A DNA stretch of 64,000 bases from Chionis minor (taxonomy: Eukaryota; Chordata; Aves; Charadriiformes; Chionididae): the NCBI GenBank assembly GCA_013398295.1, contig VZSF01006860.1, positions 1 to 64,000 on the forward strand, in the 5' to 3' direction. Position 1 is the first letter of the stretch. Each line of letters opens with the position of its first letter. Position numbers and translations under genes: made by a program. Under the pieces are notes generated by a model. It was not told the DNA's origin, did not search any database, and saw only the letters and a list, made by a program, of their open reading frames with translations. Of the stretch, positions 18,853-31,094 are shown one piece after another.

Positions 18853-19149
18853 NNNNNNNNNNNNNNNNNNNNNNNNNNNNNNNNNNNNNNNNNNNNNNNN
18901 NNNNNNNNNNNNNNNNNNNNNNNNNNNNNNNNNNNNNNNNNNNNNNNNNNNNNNNNNNNNNNNNNNNNNNNNNNNNNNNNNNNNNNNNNNNNNNNNNNNN
19001 NNNNNNNNNNNNNNNNNNNNNNNNNNNNNNNNNNNNNNNNNNNNNNNNNNNNNNNNNNNNNNNNNNNNNNNNNNNNNNNNNNNNNNNNNNNNNNNNNNNN
19101 NNNNNNNNNNNNNNNNNNNNNNNNNNNNNNNNNNNNNNNNNNNNNNNNN
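18853..19149. other. Assembly gap (297 N)
   Basis: A continuous run of N inside the CpG island. It is flanked on the right by a G-run-rich block (19150-19200), the sort of sequence that resists sequencing. Confidence 0.99.
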
Positions 19150-19350
19150 GGGGGGCGGCCGCCTCCCGCGGGGCGGAGGAGGGCGCGGGGAGCGGGGGCA
19201 AAGTTTTGGCGTTGTCACGCGCGGGAGCGGGAGCGGGAGCAGCTTCGGCCGCAGCGAGCGCGCGGTGCCGCGGTGCCCGCGGGGGGCCGTGCCCGGTGGC
19301 GGCTGTGGCGTGACACAAGGGCTAAGACGGTGGCAAGGGGATGAGACTTG

Positions 19351-20393
19351 AACTTGCTCTGGAACGCTCCGAATTATTAAGCTTTAAAAAGCCTTTATGT
19401 GGCGTTTGGGGGGCGCGGTTGTTTACCGGAGGCACAGTGGCTCAGTGGGCAACCTGGCTCAGTGGCCACCCGCGGCGAGGGCCCCACGTACCCAGACTTA
19501 TGCCTGTGAGGCAGCTTCGCTTCACAGGTAGAGACATGTAAAAACGCACATGAAGGAAAGAACCAAAACCCAAAATACGCTCTTCAGAAAAAGCAGTCAG
19601 ACGCTTTTATTTCTGTAGTAATTCAGAAGAGCGTCAACTTGACCGATTAAACAAGATCAGAGGGGAAAAAATCTAAACAAGCTGGTGATAAAGAGTCTTT
19701 TCTGTGCTCTTACAAACCATCACAAGGCCAGGGCAAAAGGTAATTAAAATGACAAGGGCAGAAATTATTTAAGTGTATCTACAGCGGTTCCCACATCATC
19801 AAGAGGAATAGGTGGTGACGGGCGTAAGGAAAAGAGCATTTGAAATACACCCGTTTGCTGGAGCGGCCATCACATGCTTCCGATCACAAGGGAGATGCAA
19901 GCGGACTGGAATTGCCACTTGCCGAGTCATCTTGTTTTGGATCAGATTTACAACACGGCCCAAGGAATGGAAAACAAGATCTCGGTATCATCAAAAGGAA
20001 ATGTTCTCCTACTGGCAGGAGCGGGGCTGTTAAAAGGCAGTCCATGCTACAGGCAAATCTGATGATACTAGACCCATTCTTATTTAACAAAGCTGGACTT
20101 TGAAATTTTTTAAGTACTTTTTTTCCTGGGATGTCCTCTCATCCAATGCTAAAGAAAAATACAAGTAAGTGCTGGAGAGGCATGAAAACAGCCTCTTTAA
20201 ACAATGGTAATTCTAAGACGTAAGTTCTGATCAGTTATGGCATTATTTTATGATTTTAAAAGAAAAAAATTCTGCATTTAGAAGCAGAGGAAATAATTAT
20301 TTTGCACTTGATACCTTGTGGCATGAAGCTACCATCTTTTTTTCTTGAGACAACACTGGTTCTTCAGACAGTTGGATACATTTAAGGAAGCTT
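19351..20393. other. Intergenic, no gene seen
   Basis: A short imperfect duplication of GGCTCAGTGG lies at about 19437-19466. Three overlapping short openings at 19812-20103 in different frames are not credible genes. Confidence 0.5.
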
Positions 20394-21235
20394 AGAATCA
20401 TAGAATCATAGAATGGTTAGAGTTGGAAGGGATATTCAAGATCACCTAGTTCCAACCCCCCTGCCATGGGCAGGGACACCTCCCACTAGACCAGATTTCT
20501 CAAAGCCCCATCCAACCTGGCCTTGAACATTTCCAGGGATGGGGGATCCGGAACTTCTCCGGAACGGGCGGCCCATTCCAGTGTCTCACCACCGCCACAG
20601 TAAAGAATTTCTTCCTTGTATCTAATCTAAATCAACCCTTTTTCAGTTTAAAACCACTACCCCTCATCCTATCACTGCGCTCCCTGATGAAGAGTCCCTC
20701 CCCGTCTTTCCTGTAGGCCCCCTTTAAGCACTGGAAGGCTGCTATAAGGTGTCCCCAAAGCCTTCTCTTCCCCAGGCTGAGCAACCCCAACTCTCTCAGC
20801 CTGTCCTCATAGCAGAGGTGCTCCGGCTCTCTGATCACCTTTGTGGTCCTCCTCTGGACCCACTGCAACAGGTCCATGTTCTTCTTACATTGGGGGACCC
20901 AGAGCTGGATGCAGTACTCCAGGTGGGGTCTCACCAGAGCAGAGTAGAGGAGCAGAATCACCTCTCTCGACCTGCTGGCCATGCTGCTTTTGATGCAGCC
21001 CAGGATGTGGTTGGCCTTCTGGGCTGTGAGTGCATATTGTCAGCTCATGTCCAGCTTTTCACCCACCAGTACCCCCAAGTCCTCCTCTGCAGAGCTGCTC
21101 TGAATCCCTTTATCCGCCAGCCTGTATTGATATTGGGGGTTGCCCTGACCCAGGTGCAGGACCTTTCACTTGACCTTGTTGAACCTCATGAGGTTCACAT
21201 GGACCCACTTTTCGAACCTGTCCAGGTCCCTCAAA
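20394..21235 (-). mobile_element. CR1 LINE, 5'-truncated copy (about 0.84 kb)
   Basis: The plus strand opens with AGAATCATAGAATCATAG, the reverse complement of the CR1 3' terminal octamer repeat, followed by TTGGAAGGGATATTC. The minus strand retains about 117 codons of the reverse-transcriptase C-terminus (MASRSREVILLLYSALVRPH, LRELGLLSLGKRRL). The element fades at about 21235 (antisense GAACCTGTCCAGGTCCCTC). It is truncated and inactive. Confidence 0.93.
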
Positions 21236-24200
21236 TTTTTAAAATTCCAGTTAGAAACAAAATTCTTAAACTTCTGGTATAAGATGTATTTTTATTTCTT
21301 TTACACGGGAACATAAAAGAAAATAGAAAAGGACAATGCTGTAACCATGGCTCATTATGCTTTTAATTTTATGGGCATAATGGAGTATCAACTGAGTTAC
21401 TCTATGGTTAAAACACACCCACACGTGCTTGAGGATCAGGAACTGAAGGCCCTTTTCCCTTGTGTCCGCCCTGTTATTATTATTATTCATATACATAACA
21501 AAAGCAATTAGTGGCTGTAGAACGATCAAAAACTGTAGGATAAATAATGACACTGATAGGGCTGGTCATGTGAAGTATACCTGCCAGTTCTTAGGAAGAG
21601 ACAGAAGAAAACACCCAGCGAAGATGTGGTTTGACACATGTACAACAAAACCGCACCCGTTTCACATTCTGCAGAGAGCAAAGGGTCTGCACGGTGGGTG
21701 CTGTGGGCTCACCCCTGCCTGAGGACGCTCCCTGACCCTCCTGGCTCTGGTGAGCAGGGCTGGGGCAGTGCTGGTGGGGGTGGCTGTCACAGGTCCCCCC
21801 CACCAGCGGGAGCCACATTTCAGCTCAGGCTCTAAGCCTGGTGGCCCCGGTCCTGCACCCCACCTCATGCCCTGACCTCCATTTGAGACCAGCCCTACCT
21901 CGGCACAGACTTGTCCGGTGCTCACAAGAGTTTTGGCTGATTATTGTCAACGGACCAGACCTGCCCTGCTCTGCTCTTCTTGTTTGGGTGTTGTGGGATG
22001 GTGACCCTTTTTACTGAAGTCACTGTCCCTGCGCTCCTTGTCACCCACCCCCCGCTCCTGGCTCACCGCTTCTCACACAGTGACCCACCCTTGCTGCTCC
22101 CTCACCTGCACGCTCACCTGAAAGCTGACCGTGCACCTTAAGGATTTTATTCACAGGGCTGTATTCATGAAGAGATCATTGTTATGTCACATGCTAGCAA
22201 ATGGTACAAATAACACCCCAATGGCAAATAAAGAGCATTTTTGTGTGCGCGTGTATGAGAAAGTTCTGTATCAGCAAAGCTCTTGTGAATAATGCTTCTT
22301 ACCATCTGTATTTGGCAAGGAGACTTTGTCCCCTCTTGGCAAGTGACGACATGGCCTCAATAAACCATGACTTTGTCACCTCCTGGCTGAATTACAGGAG
22401 TACAAAATAAGGGGATATGAAGTCATCTGCCTTTATGGCTCTGCTAATACCAGAATGCAGCAAGCCAGTCCCCAGGCAATCCAAGAAATTATCAAAGTGC
22501 TCTTGTTTCTTTCCTTATCTTCAAGGCACTCAATGAACCCTGAAGATTTCCTGAAGGACTGTAATTTGACGTATTTACTCCCTAACCCCAGCCTTTTACC
22601 CGGTAACTTTTCTTCTTGCCAGAAAAAGAGCTGTTCTTTTTTTGTTTAAAGAGTTGCAGTTCTTGGCTTTAGTAACAAACATACATTGCACAGCAGACTG
22701 AAAGGAACACATTTTAAATAAACAATAAACGGCACAAATTTCCTTTTGGCTTGGTAAGGAGGAAAGAATTATAAACAACAAATAACAGCCGAGTACCTCC
22801 CTGGAAAGTGCTACAGGAAGAGGGTTATGAGGGACACCCAGAAGGCCCTCAGCAGAGCAGAATGAAATGGATCCAGCAGCAGATCTCCAGGAACCAGATG
22901 GAGTTTTGTCACTGTTATTAAGGGAGCAACATCGACACTGATTAATTGAGCACTTCTTAGAATAATGTCTTTGCTTTTAAAGTTGTGTGAAATCCACTGT
23001 TAATTTAGCTTTCATCTTCTTCAGACATATCACAAGCTCTGTATCTACAGGCCGCCTGAGCTCTGAGTGCAGTCCATGTTTAAGACCTTATTGCTACTAT
23101 TAAATCATAGGACTCAAGGAGCAGCTGAATGTACAGCATCTCTGGAAAACCCAGTGGAAACAACTACAGACTTTAGCCTTACTTGGCATACATTTGTCCT
23201 GCGTCTCTGTGGATCACCTCTAATGTCATGCTCCTTTGTGGAGCAGCATGATGAATGTGCTAAACATTGCACCAAAATCAATTCTCTCTGCTTAAAAAAG
23301 TTTAGAGATCTTTTTTCCCATCTGGAACAAACTGAAAAAAAATTACTTCAACAACATAGAAGAATCTCCCTTTGTAAAGGTTTCCTTTATTCTTGTTTCT
23401 GGACTCTGATACTCCTTGCAATCCCGTAATCCAGACCCTCCTGCTGGCGCACAGGCTGTGTAGTTGCAAGTTGACTTTTTAAAGCCATTTTGAGCCAAAG
23501 CATACAATCTTATCCAGTTAAACATTTTAAGCCTGCGCAGTTACACAATCTGGTTAGGGACAATATAACCTATTGACAAATGGTGGCCTGGAGCAGTACT
23601 TCGCTTAGTGAAACCACGACCGCACCTTTTTAAATACGAGCAATGATTTACTTGAATGATCGTCTCTCATATCTGTACACTAATCTGATATATAGTGGCA
23701 CATGACGCTACACAACATCTGCTTTCTACTAAACCTTCCAAGTAATGAGGATTGGATACAAACACAGATGGAAAAACGGCCAAAGCGGTCATGAACTGTG
23801 TTAGGTGAAAATAACCGATGGCATGAGATGATCAACGTAATACAGTAATTCATGATTCTGTATACAGTGTCACTAACTGTTAAATGTGGAGCGGCGGGCA
23901 GCATGTTTGTCAGCATGGAATAGACATAAAGTCAAACCGAAGCTAGATGAGCTTTTTCACCAGCCTTGGAACAACAAAGCCTCACTTCCTATAGATTTGT
24001 ATCCTCAGCATACTTACAATGGACCCAGTTCGCTCTCCCTGCCTCCCAGTACTTTCTGCTCCTTTCTGCCAGTGTTCCCAGACCTCCTCCTTGTCCCAGG
24101 CTGCTACTGGGGCAAGAGGCAGCGTATTTTGTGCCTGGCTTTTAGGCCATACTAACAAGCTAGCAACTATGCGTGTGTTGAACCTGCAGCTAGCAGCTTA

Positions 24201-27200
24201 GGCTAGGTAAATCCTGAATACAGGTAAGGGCTCCAATCTCTTTCAATGGGAACAGAAATTCTTCTTGTGGCTACCAGATTTCACAAAATTTACAAATATA
24301 TCCTCATCTTTTAACGTCTATCTGTAATCCATCTTTAACTGGATTTGTTACAAAGCCAGCTCTCAGGTTCAACTGTTATTGGGAAGGCAGGCAATGGAGG
24401 AATGCCTGTTCACGACATATTACCATGGAAAACTACTTTAAAATGCTGAGTTTACAACTCTGAGGGTACCAAGGACCTGTCCTAAGAGTTCTGACTGCTC
24501 TCGGTTTGAAACAGACATGAGAAAGTTAAGAGATAGTTGTAAAAGGGGCATGGTTACAATCCATTTTTTGACTATATGTAGTGACTGACAGTTGTTTCTA
24601 TACCATAAGCTGCAAGTGCAGCTGTTAGTAACCGGATTTCATTATTTCCACATCTCAGAGCGAAGGGCAAGACGTGAAAGGCTAGAACCAAATGGCTCAC
24701 CCAGATACGCAGCGAGGCAGGTGCACTCAATGATGCGAAAGTTTTAAGATACCTGCTGTTCACGTTTTCTTAGCTGCTCAGTAAGTATGGATCTGTAGAT
24801 AACCCCAGTCATGGTGGGGCATATACCTTAGCACTATACATTTAGTGATGGGCAGTTCAAAAGAAAATGATCTTACATATCACATCACAAATGGATGGCT
24901 ACAAGTTTTACCCTTGAAATGTATTCTATCAAAAGCACCATCCATGCCTTGTAATATTTCCCTTCGCCAAGACAAATCTTGGATGCGCTGAACACTACTG
25001 GAACGGCTTCAAAACCATCTGCAGGCAGAAATTATTTATAAGTGTCCCTTGTTCGCAGCTAAAATAAAGCCTCCTGCTACAGAGCGTTCTGACGGAGCAC
25101 AGTGCTGGCGCACAGCTCTCCTGGACAGGACCCCAACCTCCAAAACAACAGCACACAACTCTGCGCTCACTCTGAACCAGTAACGCAGAAAGGCTTGCTT
25201 TCCTTTGGTTTTACTGACTGCTAAAAATAGTACTTTGCACAGAATTACTTCCACTTAAGCAAGCAGGACCACTTGCGAGCATTAATTCCAGCACATGGGG
25301 AAGGGTTGGGAAGGAAGGTCAGACACACAGTTGAACACTGGGAGTCTGGCCTAATGCTTTATATATTTGTTTTAAATCAGTGCAGTTTCACTAAAGCACA
25401 CATTTTTCACATGATAGAAGTCTAGGTGATGCCACAGTAACTCACATCACTGAAAGTTAAGTGTTAAACACACCTCACAGAATGGAAAAGATTTTTCTTG
25501 GGTTTTTTTTCAGTACAACTTACTATTCTTTGTGCCTCTTTGTAACATCAGGTTACGCACCATTTTCACCATATACAGATGGAGGCCTGCCTTCTGTTTT
25601 ATTTTCAGTCCTAGCTGGCTTTTAGTTCACCAACAGCAATTTCCTCATCTCACGCCCCTAACTCCCTTCTCCGACAGGCCATGTGTCTGGAGCGCTGCAG
25701 GGCAGTGCCTTAGCCGGGAGCAGCCGAGGACCAGCCGCAGCTGTGTGCCGGCTACACGGCAGCAGGATCTGTCCTTCATTCCCCCAGCAAACGCTCACCC
25801 GGTTTCTCCGCTCCGCTGATGCATTGTAGCCTTGAACTACAAAATGCCCGGTGTGCATTTGTGAAAGGTATCTCCATCAACACCAAGTATGCAGTTTTAT
25901 TGTGTTTATACAACAGGGTGAAACAAAACACTTCCCTCTGTGGCCAAAACATGACTTTTGGCAATTTATTGTCCCATTTCACAGTCTAGTCCACATTCCA
26001 ACAAGGAAACTCATTATGAAGGTCGTGTTTCCAAACAGCACTACTGCTTTGGCGCAAGAACCTAACCTTTCAGGCAGGGCAGACTTAATCGTCATTGCAT
26101 TTCCTAAGGTCCGTGGGCTGACACACTCACGTGCTCAGAAAATTTGGCCTCAATGGAAGACCCATTTCCTCTCATTTAAACATTTACAGGAACTCAAAAA
26201 CAGTGAAGAAACCAAAATAGGGACACACAGTATGAAGATAGTCCTCTACAAACCAAGAGACAGCTGTGAAAGACACCTGGACTCAGGAGGTGGTTCTCCC
26301 AGTTCAGAAAAGAAACATCTACCTGACTTCTGATATACGCTCCATCCAAAGTTTTCAGATAGCCAATTTGAAGTAATTTTAAGTTTTTCAGAAAAAAACC
26401 CACCCAAACAAACAAATAGCAAAACAGGGTTAATACTTGAGTGAGAAGAATGTTGAGATGGTATTTTTTGATAAATAAATGCTTCTAGTATACAGCCAGT
26501 GGGAATCCTGGAACAAAAACATGTTTAAAAGCATTACCTATTAGATTCCCTTCTATTAACTTTTTCTGGGTAACCTGCACTATATGAAAATACTTATTTG
26601 CTCAGTTCAGGACAGATGTCCTAGTTCAAGAGAGGATATCCATTCAGCAAGTGATTAACTCCTATTGACTTAATGCCTTTATTTATTAAATAAATATAAA
26701 TTTAATAATGTATTTACATAGCTTTCTGAAATAAACCATTGTCTGATCTTGTATTAATTTCTTAACAGTTGCAGGACACACCATCTTACATTGTAAGTCT
26801 GAACTGAATACTGGTAAATTGTCACAAGTCATATTTTCCTCCCAATAGCTACAAAAAGCTAAAGACAAATTTCATTTTTGTTTTCATTTGCTAGCTGCCT
26901 TCTTTTACACTCTATTTTTCATTAATTTTTTCCTTTTATACATTGTCTCTCAAACCGACTTCATAATCTAACGCTTACTTGCAAAAAGTGATTTATTAAA
27001 GAGTGAATCCACGCTGAACATCGTGCAATGCACACAAGTATGTGAACTACAGTTTTGGAAACCGTTTGTTTACTGTAAATGAAACTTATGTGCTGTGAGA
27101 GAACTCCTGCTGAAGATAATGAAAATTCCAAGTACTCAGCGCCTTGGGGAAAAAATTGCAGAACTTGGAATATTTTTAATGGATTTACCAGTGAACATTC
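21236..27200. other. Intergenic between the RAB9A promoter and the TCEANC 3' end
   Basis: Mostly AT-rich unique sequence. An unusually G+C-rich block without CpG-island character lies at about 21640-22140. No repeat family or exon with a conserved peptide is recognised; the openings seen are short and overlapping. Confidence 0.5.
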
Positions 27201-27278
27201 CTCTTCAGACACAGTGTTACTATTTTTTACCTTTTTTCTTTTATTTCTTTATATATTGACATTACTTAAAAACACATA

Positions 27279-27284
27279 TTTATT
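27279..27284 (-). terminator. TCEANC: Candidate TCEANC poly(A) signal
   Basis: TTTATT on the plus strand (AATAAA on the minus strand) lies 154 nt past the TCEANC stop; a second copy lies at 27240-27245. Which is used cannot be told. Confidence 0.4.
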
Positions 27285-27437
27285 CAAGTCATCTTCAAAA
27301 ATAACAATTTTTTAAAACTGATTTTGCACTTTTTAGTGGCAGCATCTACATAATATCAATACAAAATTTTAAATTACAGTTTCAGAGACACCTTCTCATA
27401 TCTATGTTTCTAAACCACTTATTAAAGAGGGGTAGCG

Positions 27438-28520
27438 CTACAAACAAATCCATCTGCTGTGATACCACTGTTCTCCACATTCATTACAAATAACGTAAGT
27501 CAACATTTGTTCATCTGGATTTGTGTTTCGCACCCAGCCTGGAAGAAAGAGAGTTCCTCTGGCGATCATAGTGACAGTGCAATCAAATTTTTCACAGCGC
27601 TTACACTTTATTTTGTTTGTCTGTGTACCATTAATAACTTGTGGAAGCTGATGTTCCTGAACAGAAGATTCTGTGTACAGAGCCCTGAGCTGTTTCAGTT
27701 CATCGCTGGCCATCTCCATCACTGTCATCTCAGCAAAAGCCTTTGGACTCAACGTCCCTGAAAAAAGGTTATCTTTTAAGTGACAACTTTTAGGGTTCTT
27801 CAGGTTAGAGATTTTGCTTCTGATGCAATTTTTATACTTTTTGTCACTTTTAGCATGAAGAGCAAAAACATGTTCTTCAATTTCTTTGGATAGCTCTAGC
27901 CATTTATCGGTTTCTTCTTCATCTTTGGCAGAACCAGCCAAAGCTTTATAAAGAAGATCCATACATTTACACCTCAGAGCTCTCATCGGATCCTGCTGCA
28001 GCCTTGCTTCATTAACAAGAGGTTTAGAATCTTCGTTATGAGTGTGTTGCTCCTCAAAAGGAGAAAGCTGATCCGTGCTGCCTTCTGCATTGTTTCGTAC
28101 CACATTTTTAACAGTTTGCAATGGAACCAAAGTTTCAGAACTAGTAGCATCTAGTGCCTCCTGCGGACATGGTCCTTCAGACAGTGACTGCCCTCTAGGA
28201 ACCACACCGAGATGTTGAAATTCTTCTTTCGTATACACAGAAACTGGCTTTTTAACTTGCATCGACTGAAAACAGTTGTTCTTGTAAAGTCCTTTCCACC
28301 TTGATAACAACTGCTTTGCTTTCTTTTTCAGCTCTACTGAAGGGCAGCTCTTGAGTACTCTGTATACAGCCTTGGCAACTTCTGTGCCCTGAAGGTATTC
28401 TATAGTCATATCAACATCTTCAAGCTCTTTAAGATGATCCTCAATATCTTGGAAATTGTTCTCAGACAGCAGCTTTTCAATACAATGGGCTCTGTGTACA
28501 ATATTTTTCTGGTCAGACAT
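27438..28520 (-). CDS. TCEANC: TCEANC, TFIIS-like elongation factor protein, 360 aa
   Basis: TCEANC is a TFIIS (TCEA) paralogue with an N-terminal TFIIS/LW domain; its direct role is little characterised. Seen here: an N-terminal helical domain at about 5-82 (ends LLSRWKGLY), a variable linker at about 85-175, a TFIIS central-type domain at about 178-295 (CIRSKISNLKNPK, GTLSPKAFAEMTVMEMASDE) and a C-terminal zinc ribbon with Cys306, Cys309, Cys345 and Cys348. The hairpin carries Asp336-Glu337, the acidic pair that TFIIS inserts into the polymerase active site. The spacing between the cysteine pairs (35 residues) is about ten longer than in TFIIS, as in human TCEANC. The exon starts at 28528 after TTTCAG, so the ATG at 28520 (AAAAATGTC) is the start. 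It is single-exon coding and intact. Confidence 0.96.
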   Translation of the reverse strand: MSDQKNIVHRAHCIEKLLSENNFQDIEDHLKELEDVDMTIEYLQGTEVAKAVYRVLKSCPSVELKKKAKQLLSRWKGLYKNNCFQSMQVKKPVSVYTKEEFQHLGVVPRGQSLSEGPCPQEALDATSSETLVPLQTVKNVVRNNAEGSTDQLSPFEEQHTHNEDSKPLVNEARLQQDPMRALRCKCMDLLYKALAGSAKDEEETDKWLELSKEIEEHVFALHAKSDKKYKNCIRSKISNLKNPKSCHLKDNLFSGTLSPKAFAEMTVMEMASDELKQLRALYTESSVQEHQLPQVINGTQTNKIKCKRCEKFDCTVTMIARGTLFLPGWVRNTNPDEQMLTYVICNECGEQWYHSRWICL

Positions 28521-29925
28521 TTTTAAACCTGAAAGCAAAAAAAATGTTTATCGTATTTATTGAAGTTATGACATTAATTCATTTTCTGTACATTGTCACA
28601 ACACTTTTCTTTTTTATGTTGTTTTACACTATTTTATGTGTATACATCACTGCTTTTGCCAGCTTTTTCTTGAAATGGTGTACAGTAGAGTTAGTGGAGC
28701 GAATGCAAAATGCAGAGGGGCCTGGGTCTGGGAAAAATGCAAGTGGGCATGCTACTCTACCTTGTGCAAGGAAAATACCGGTGGAAAGCAGAGCCCACAG
28801 GGATCCCTGCTGGGGTAGGGTTAACAATGAGGGGAAAGGAGGAACAAGTGATACAGATGAATAATTTGCATGCTCCGATGCTTTCTATGGCCACCAGCCC
28901 AGCTAACTTTGTTTTCTGCATGACAGAAATAAGTTCAAATTTTAGGTACGGCCTCAGAGCTCCACAAAACAAAAGGACAGAGACAGAGAGAGCATAAACC
29001 TTCATCTGTTTCTACAATCCTGGACCACGGCCCAACCTGACCTCCACAGTGAATGATCTCTGCATTCACTTAATATGTATTTAAACAGCTCATTCTTGTC
29101 TGGTATTTTGAAGTCCTGCAAAACCTCAATAATGCTTATTACAGAAACGGATCTACTACTCAAGAAGTTTCAGAGTCAGAGAAACAGGATGCGTTTTTCA
29201 AATACAGAAGTTGAACTCTCTGCACTGTTACACTGCAAAACACACATAATTGCATCCTCGCATCTGTTCTGCTACAGGAACACAGAGGCTGTGAGAGTGG
29301 AAAGAGGTGTTTTCTTACGTAGGCAGCCATCACTACAGCGGGATGGTTCCCTCATGATTTCCTCAGACAACTGTAAAAAAAGTGTTTTTCATGTTCTTAC
29401 AGGGCTAAACAAGAAATTACTGATGCAGTGGTAACACTGGAGTGTATTTTGTAGCCAAATTTCACTGGGAACCTAACTATAGCAAGCCTGAGTTCTTTTC
29501 TGCTCAGATTCCTGCTCCTTGAACTCCGATGTTTCTGCTGTGAATCAGGGGTTTGCTGGTTGTGGAATGATGGCAAAACCACCCAGTATGGGTATGCTTT
29601 ATTTTGTTACTTTGTAAAAAGAACAGTGGATGTCTGTGATATCCAAGACAGCTGCCAGATCTCTGACTAGGCTGACAAGGGATTTTTGAGGTTTCTGCTA
29701 TGTCAGATAAGCAAAATCATTCATTGGAATAAGAGTTACTTTTAAAAAGTAGGCATTGAAAATACTCCAGGCAGTCTACAAATATTTATCATTCTCTCTA
29801 GTTCTCAGATGACAGAAGTGAGGCTTACAGGGAGAAATGACCTGCCCAAGCTGGTTCAACAGGTCAGCGGCTGAACAAAGATCACGATGACAACCCATTA
29901 ACTCACAGCTCTACTTCTCTGATAA

Positions 29926-29965
29926 CCTAAGCAGCTGTTCATAGTCCTAAGCAGCTGTTCACAAT
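29926..29965. repeat. 20-bp tandem duplication
   Basis: Two adjacent 20-base units both begin CCTAAGCAGCTGTTCA and differ only at their ends (TAGT versus CAAT). Confidence 0.9.
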
Positions 29966-31094
29966 ATTCAATATTTGAGGGGGCTGGGGGGAGGGAGGAA
30001 GATAGAGCAGAGAGGAAGCTGGGGATGCCTCGAAACTTTCTGAAGAGAAAGCAAGTGTTTCAAAGAAACAAAGCTGGAATTCCAAATGAGAAATTATTTT
30101 ACCACCTGAGGGAGCTGTAGCATAGCAAACCCATGGAGTCTTGTGAAACGTGCATGAGAAATTTGAGCTGGTGAAGAAAAAATATAAACCAATTTCCCTA
30201 TGACCTTTAGGAGACTTCACATTTTTAGCATAGCTATTTGCCTAAACTTGGACAAACAAACACCGGTAAGTCCAAAGGTCCCGGGATACAGACAGGAGGG
30301 AGAGGGTGCATCCCTTATCCAGTCATCGTCCTGTACATTGCTCTTTCATTCAATATTTTAAATTTGGAATTTCATCTTTTTTCTACCTAATTTAATGCTA
30401 CTTGGCAAATGCTGCTGAACAAATACTTGTAAAATTAACTGAATCGTACTCAGTCAGTACTGTTCTGCTTGCTTTCTAGTTCCAAGAGGTAAGAAATCTA
30501 AGAAAATGGATTTTTCTTAAGTTACAAAATGAATTTGCATTTTTTGTTATCGCAGAGATGCAAGAATAAAAGTACCAATGACAGTATCACAGTTTTGTGC
30601 AGTACAAAATAAGCATCATCATCCCTTCTACAACTACACAAGGCATTTCCATCCTGCTTAACTTTAGCAATGCATGAGAACAGCCGTTTGAATTCCAAGT
30701 GTCTACTGAAGGTTACAAGGTAGAGATTGACTCGCATTTACAATGAGACTCTGTAATACTGTGCTGATGAGGTACTTTCTTGCCAAATCATTAGCAACTC
30801 TCGCACTGACTGCATGGTATAATGAGTCACTTGTGTATACAAGACTAAATGATGGTGATCAATAAAAATCTTGTAAGTCAGTTTGCTCCCAAGGAGAAAA
30901 AGATCAGGACCTCAGGTTTAAAATATGGTCATCCCGTAATAATACCAAGTTGAATCATAACTTTTTTAAACAGTAAAATGACTAAGCATGTAAAAACAAA
31001 CAAAAAACCCAGCCTGAGATGCCTGCTGACAACTACAAGCGAAGCCATCCTTTGGGAAAAGCACTGCCCTCTCCAAACCATTTTGACCACGGAT

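Larger units (their letters stand above)
18240..19350 (-). promoter_or_regulatory. RAB9A: CpG-island promoter (RAB9A)
   Basis: The sequence turns sharply G+C- and CpG-rich at 18300 (GCCGGCGCC, GGGCGCCGGCCGGG, CCCGCCGCCCGCGCC) and returns to AT-rich after about 19340. It contains a poly-T stretch (18510-18542) and a 297-base gap. The only gene whose 5' side points here is RAB9A. The long openings across the gap are composition artefacts. Confidence 0.75.

Noticed and set aside
18417..19351. Several long openings on both strands across the N gap
   Set aside because: They run through unknown bases and reflect the G+C-rich composition. No conserved peptide is seen.
28521..28538. TTG-initiated extension of TCEANC
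   Set aside because: The extension lies across the acceptor CTTTCAG. The ATG at 28520 gives the family's N-terminus.
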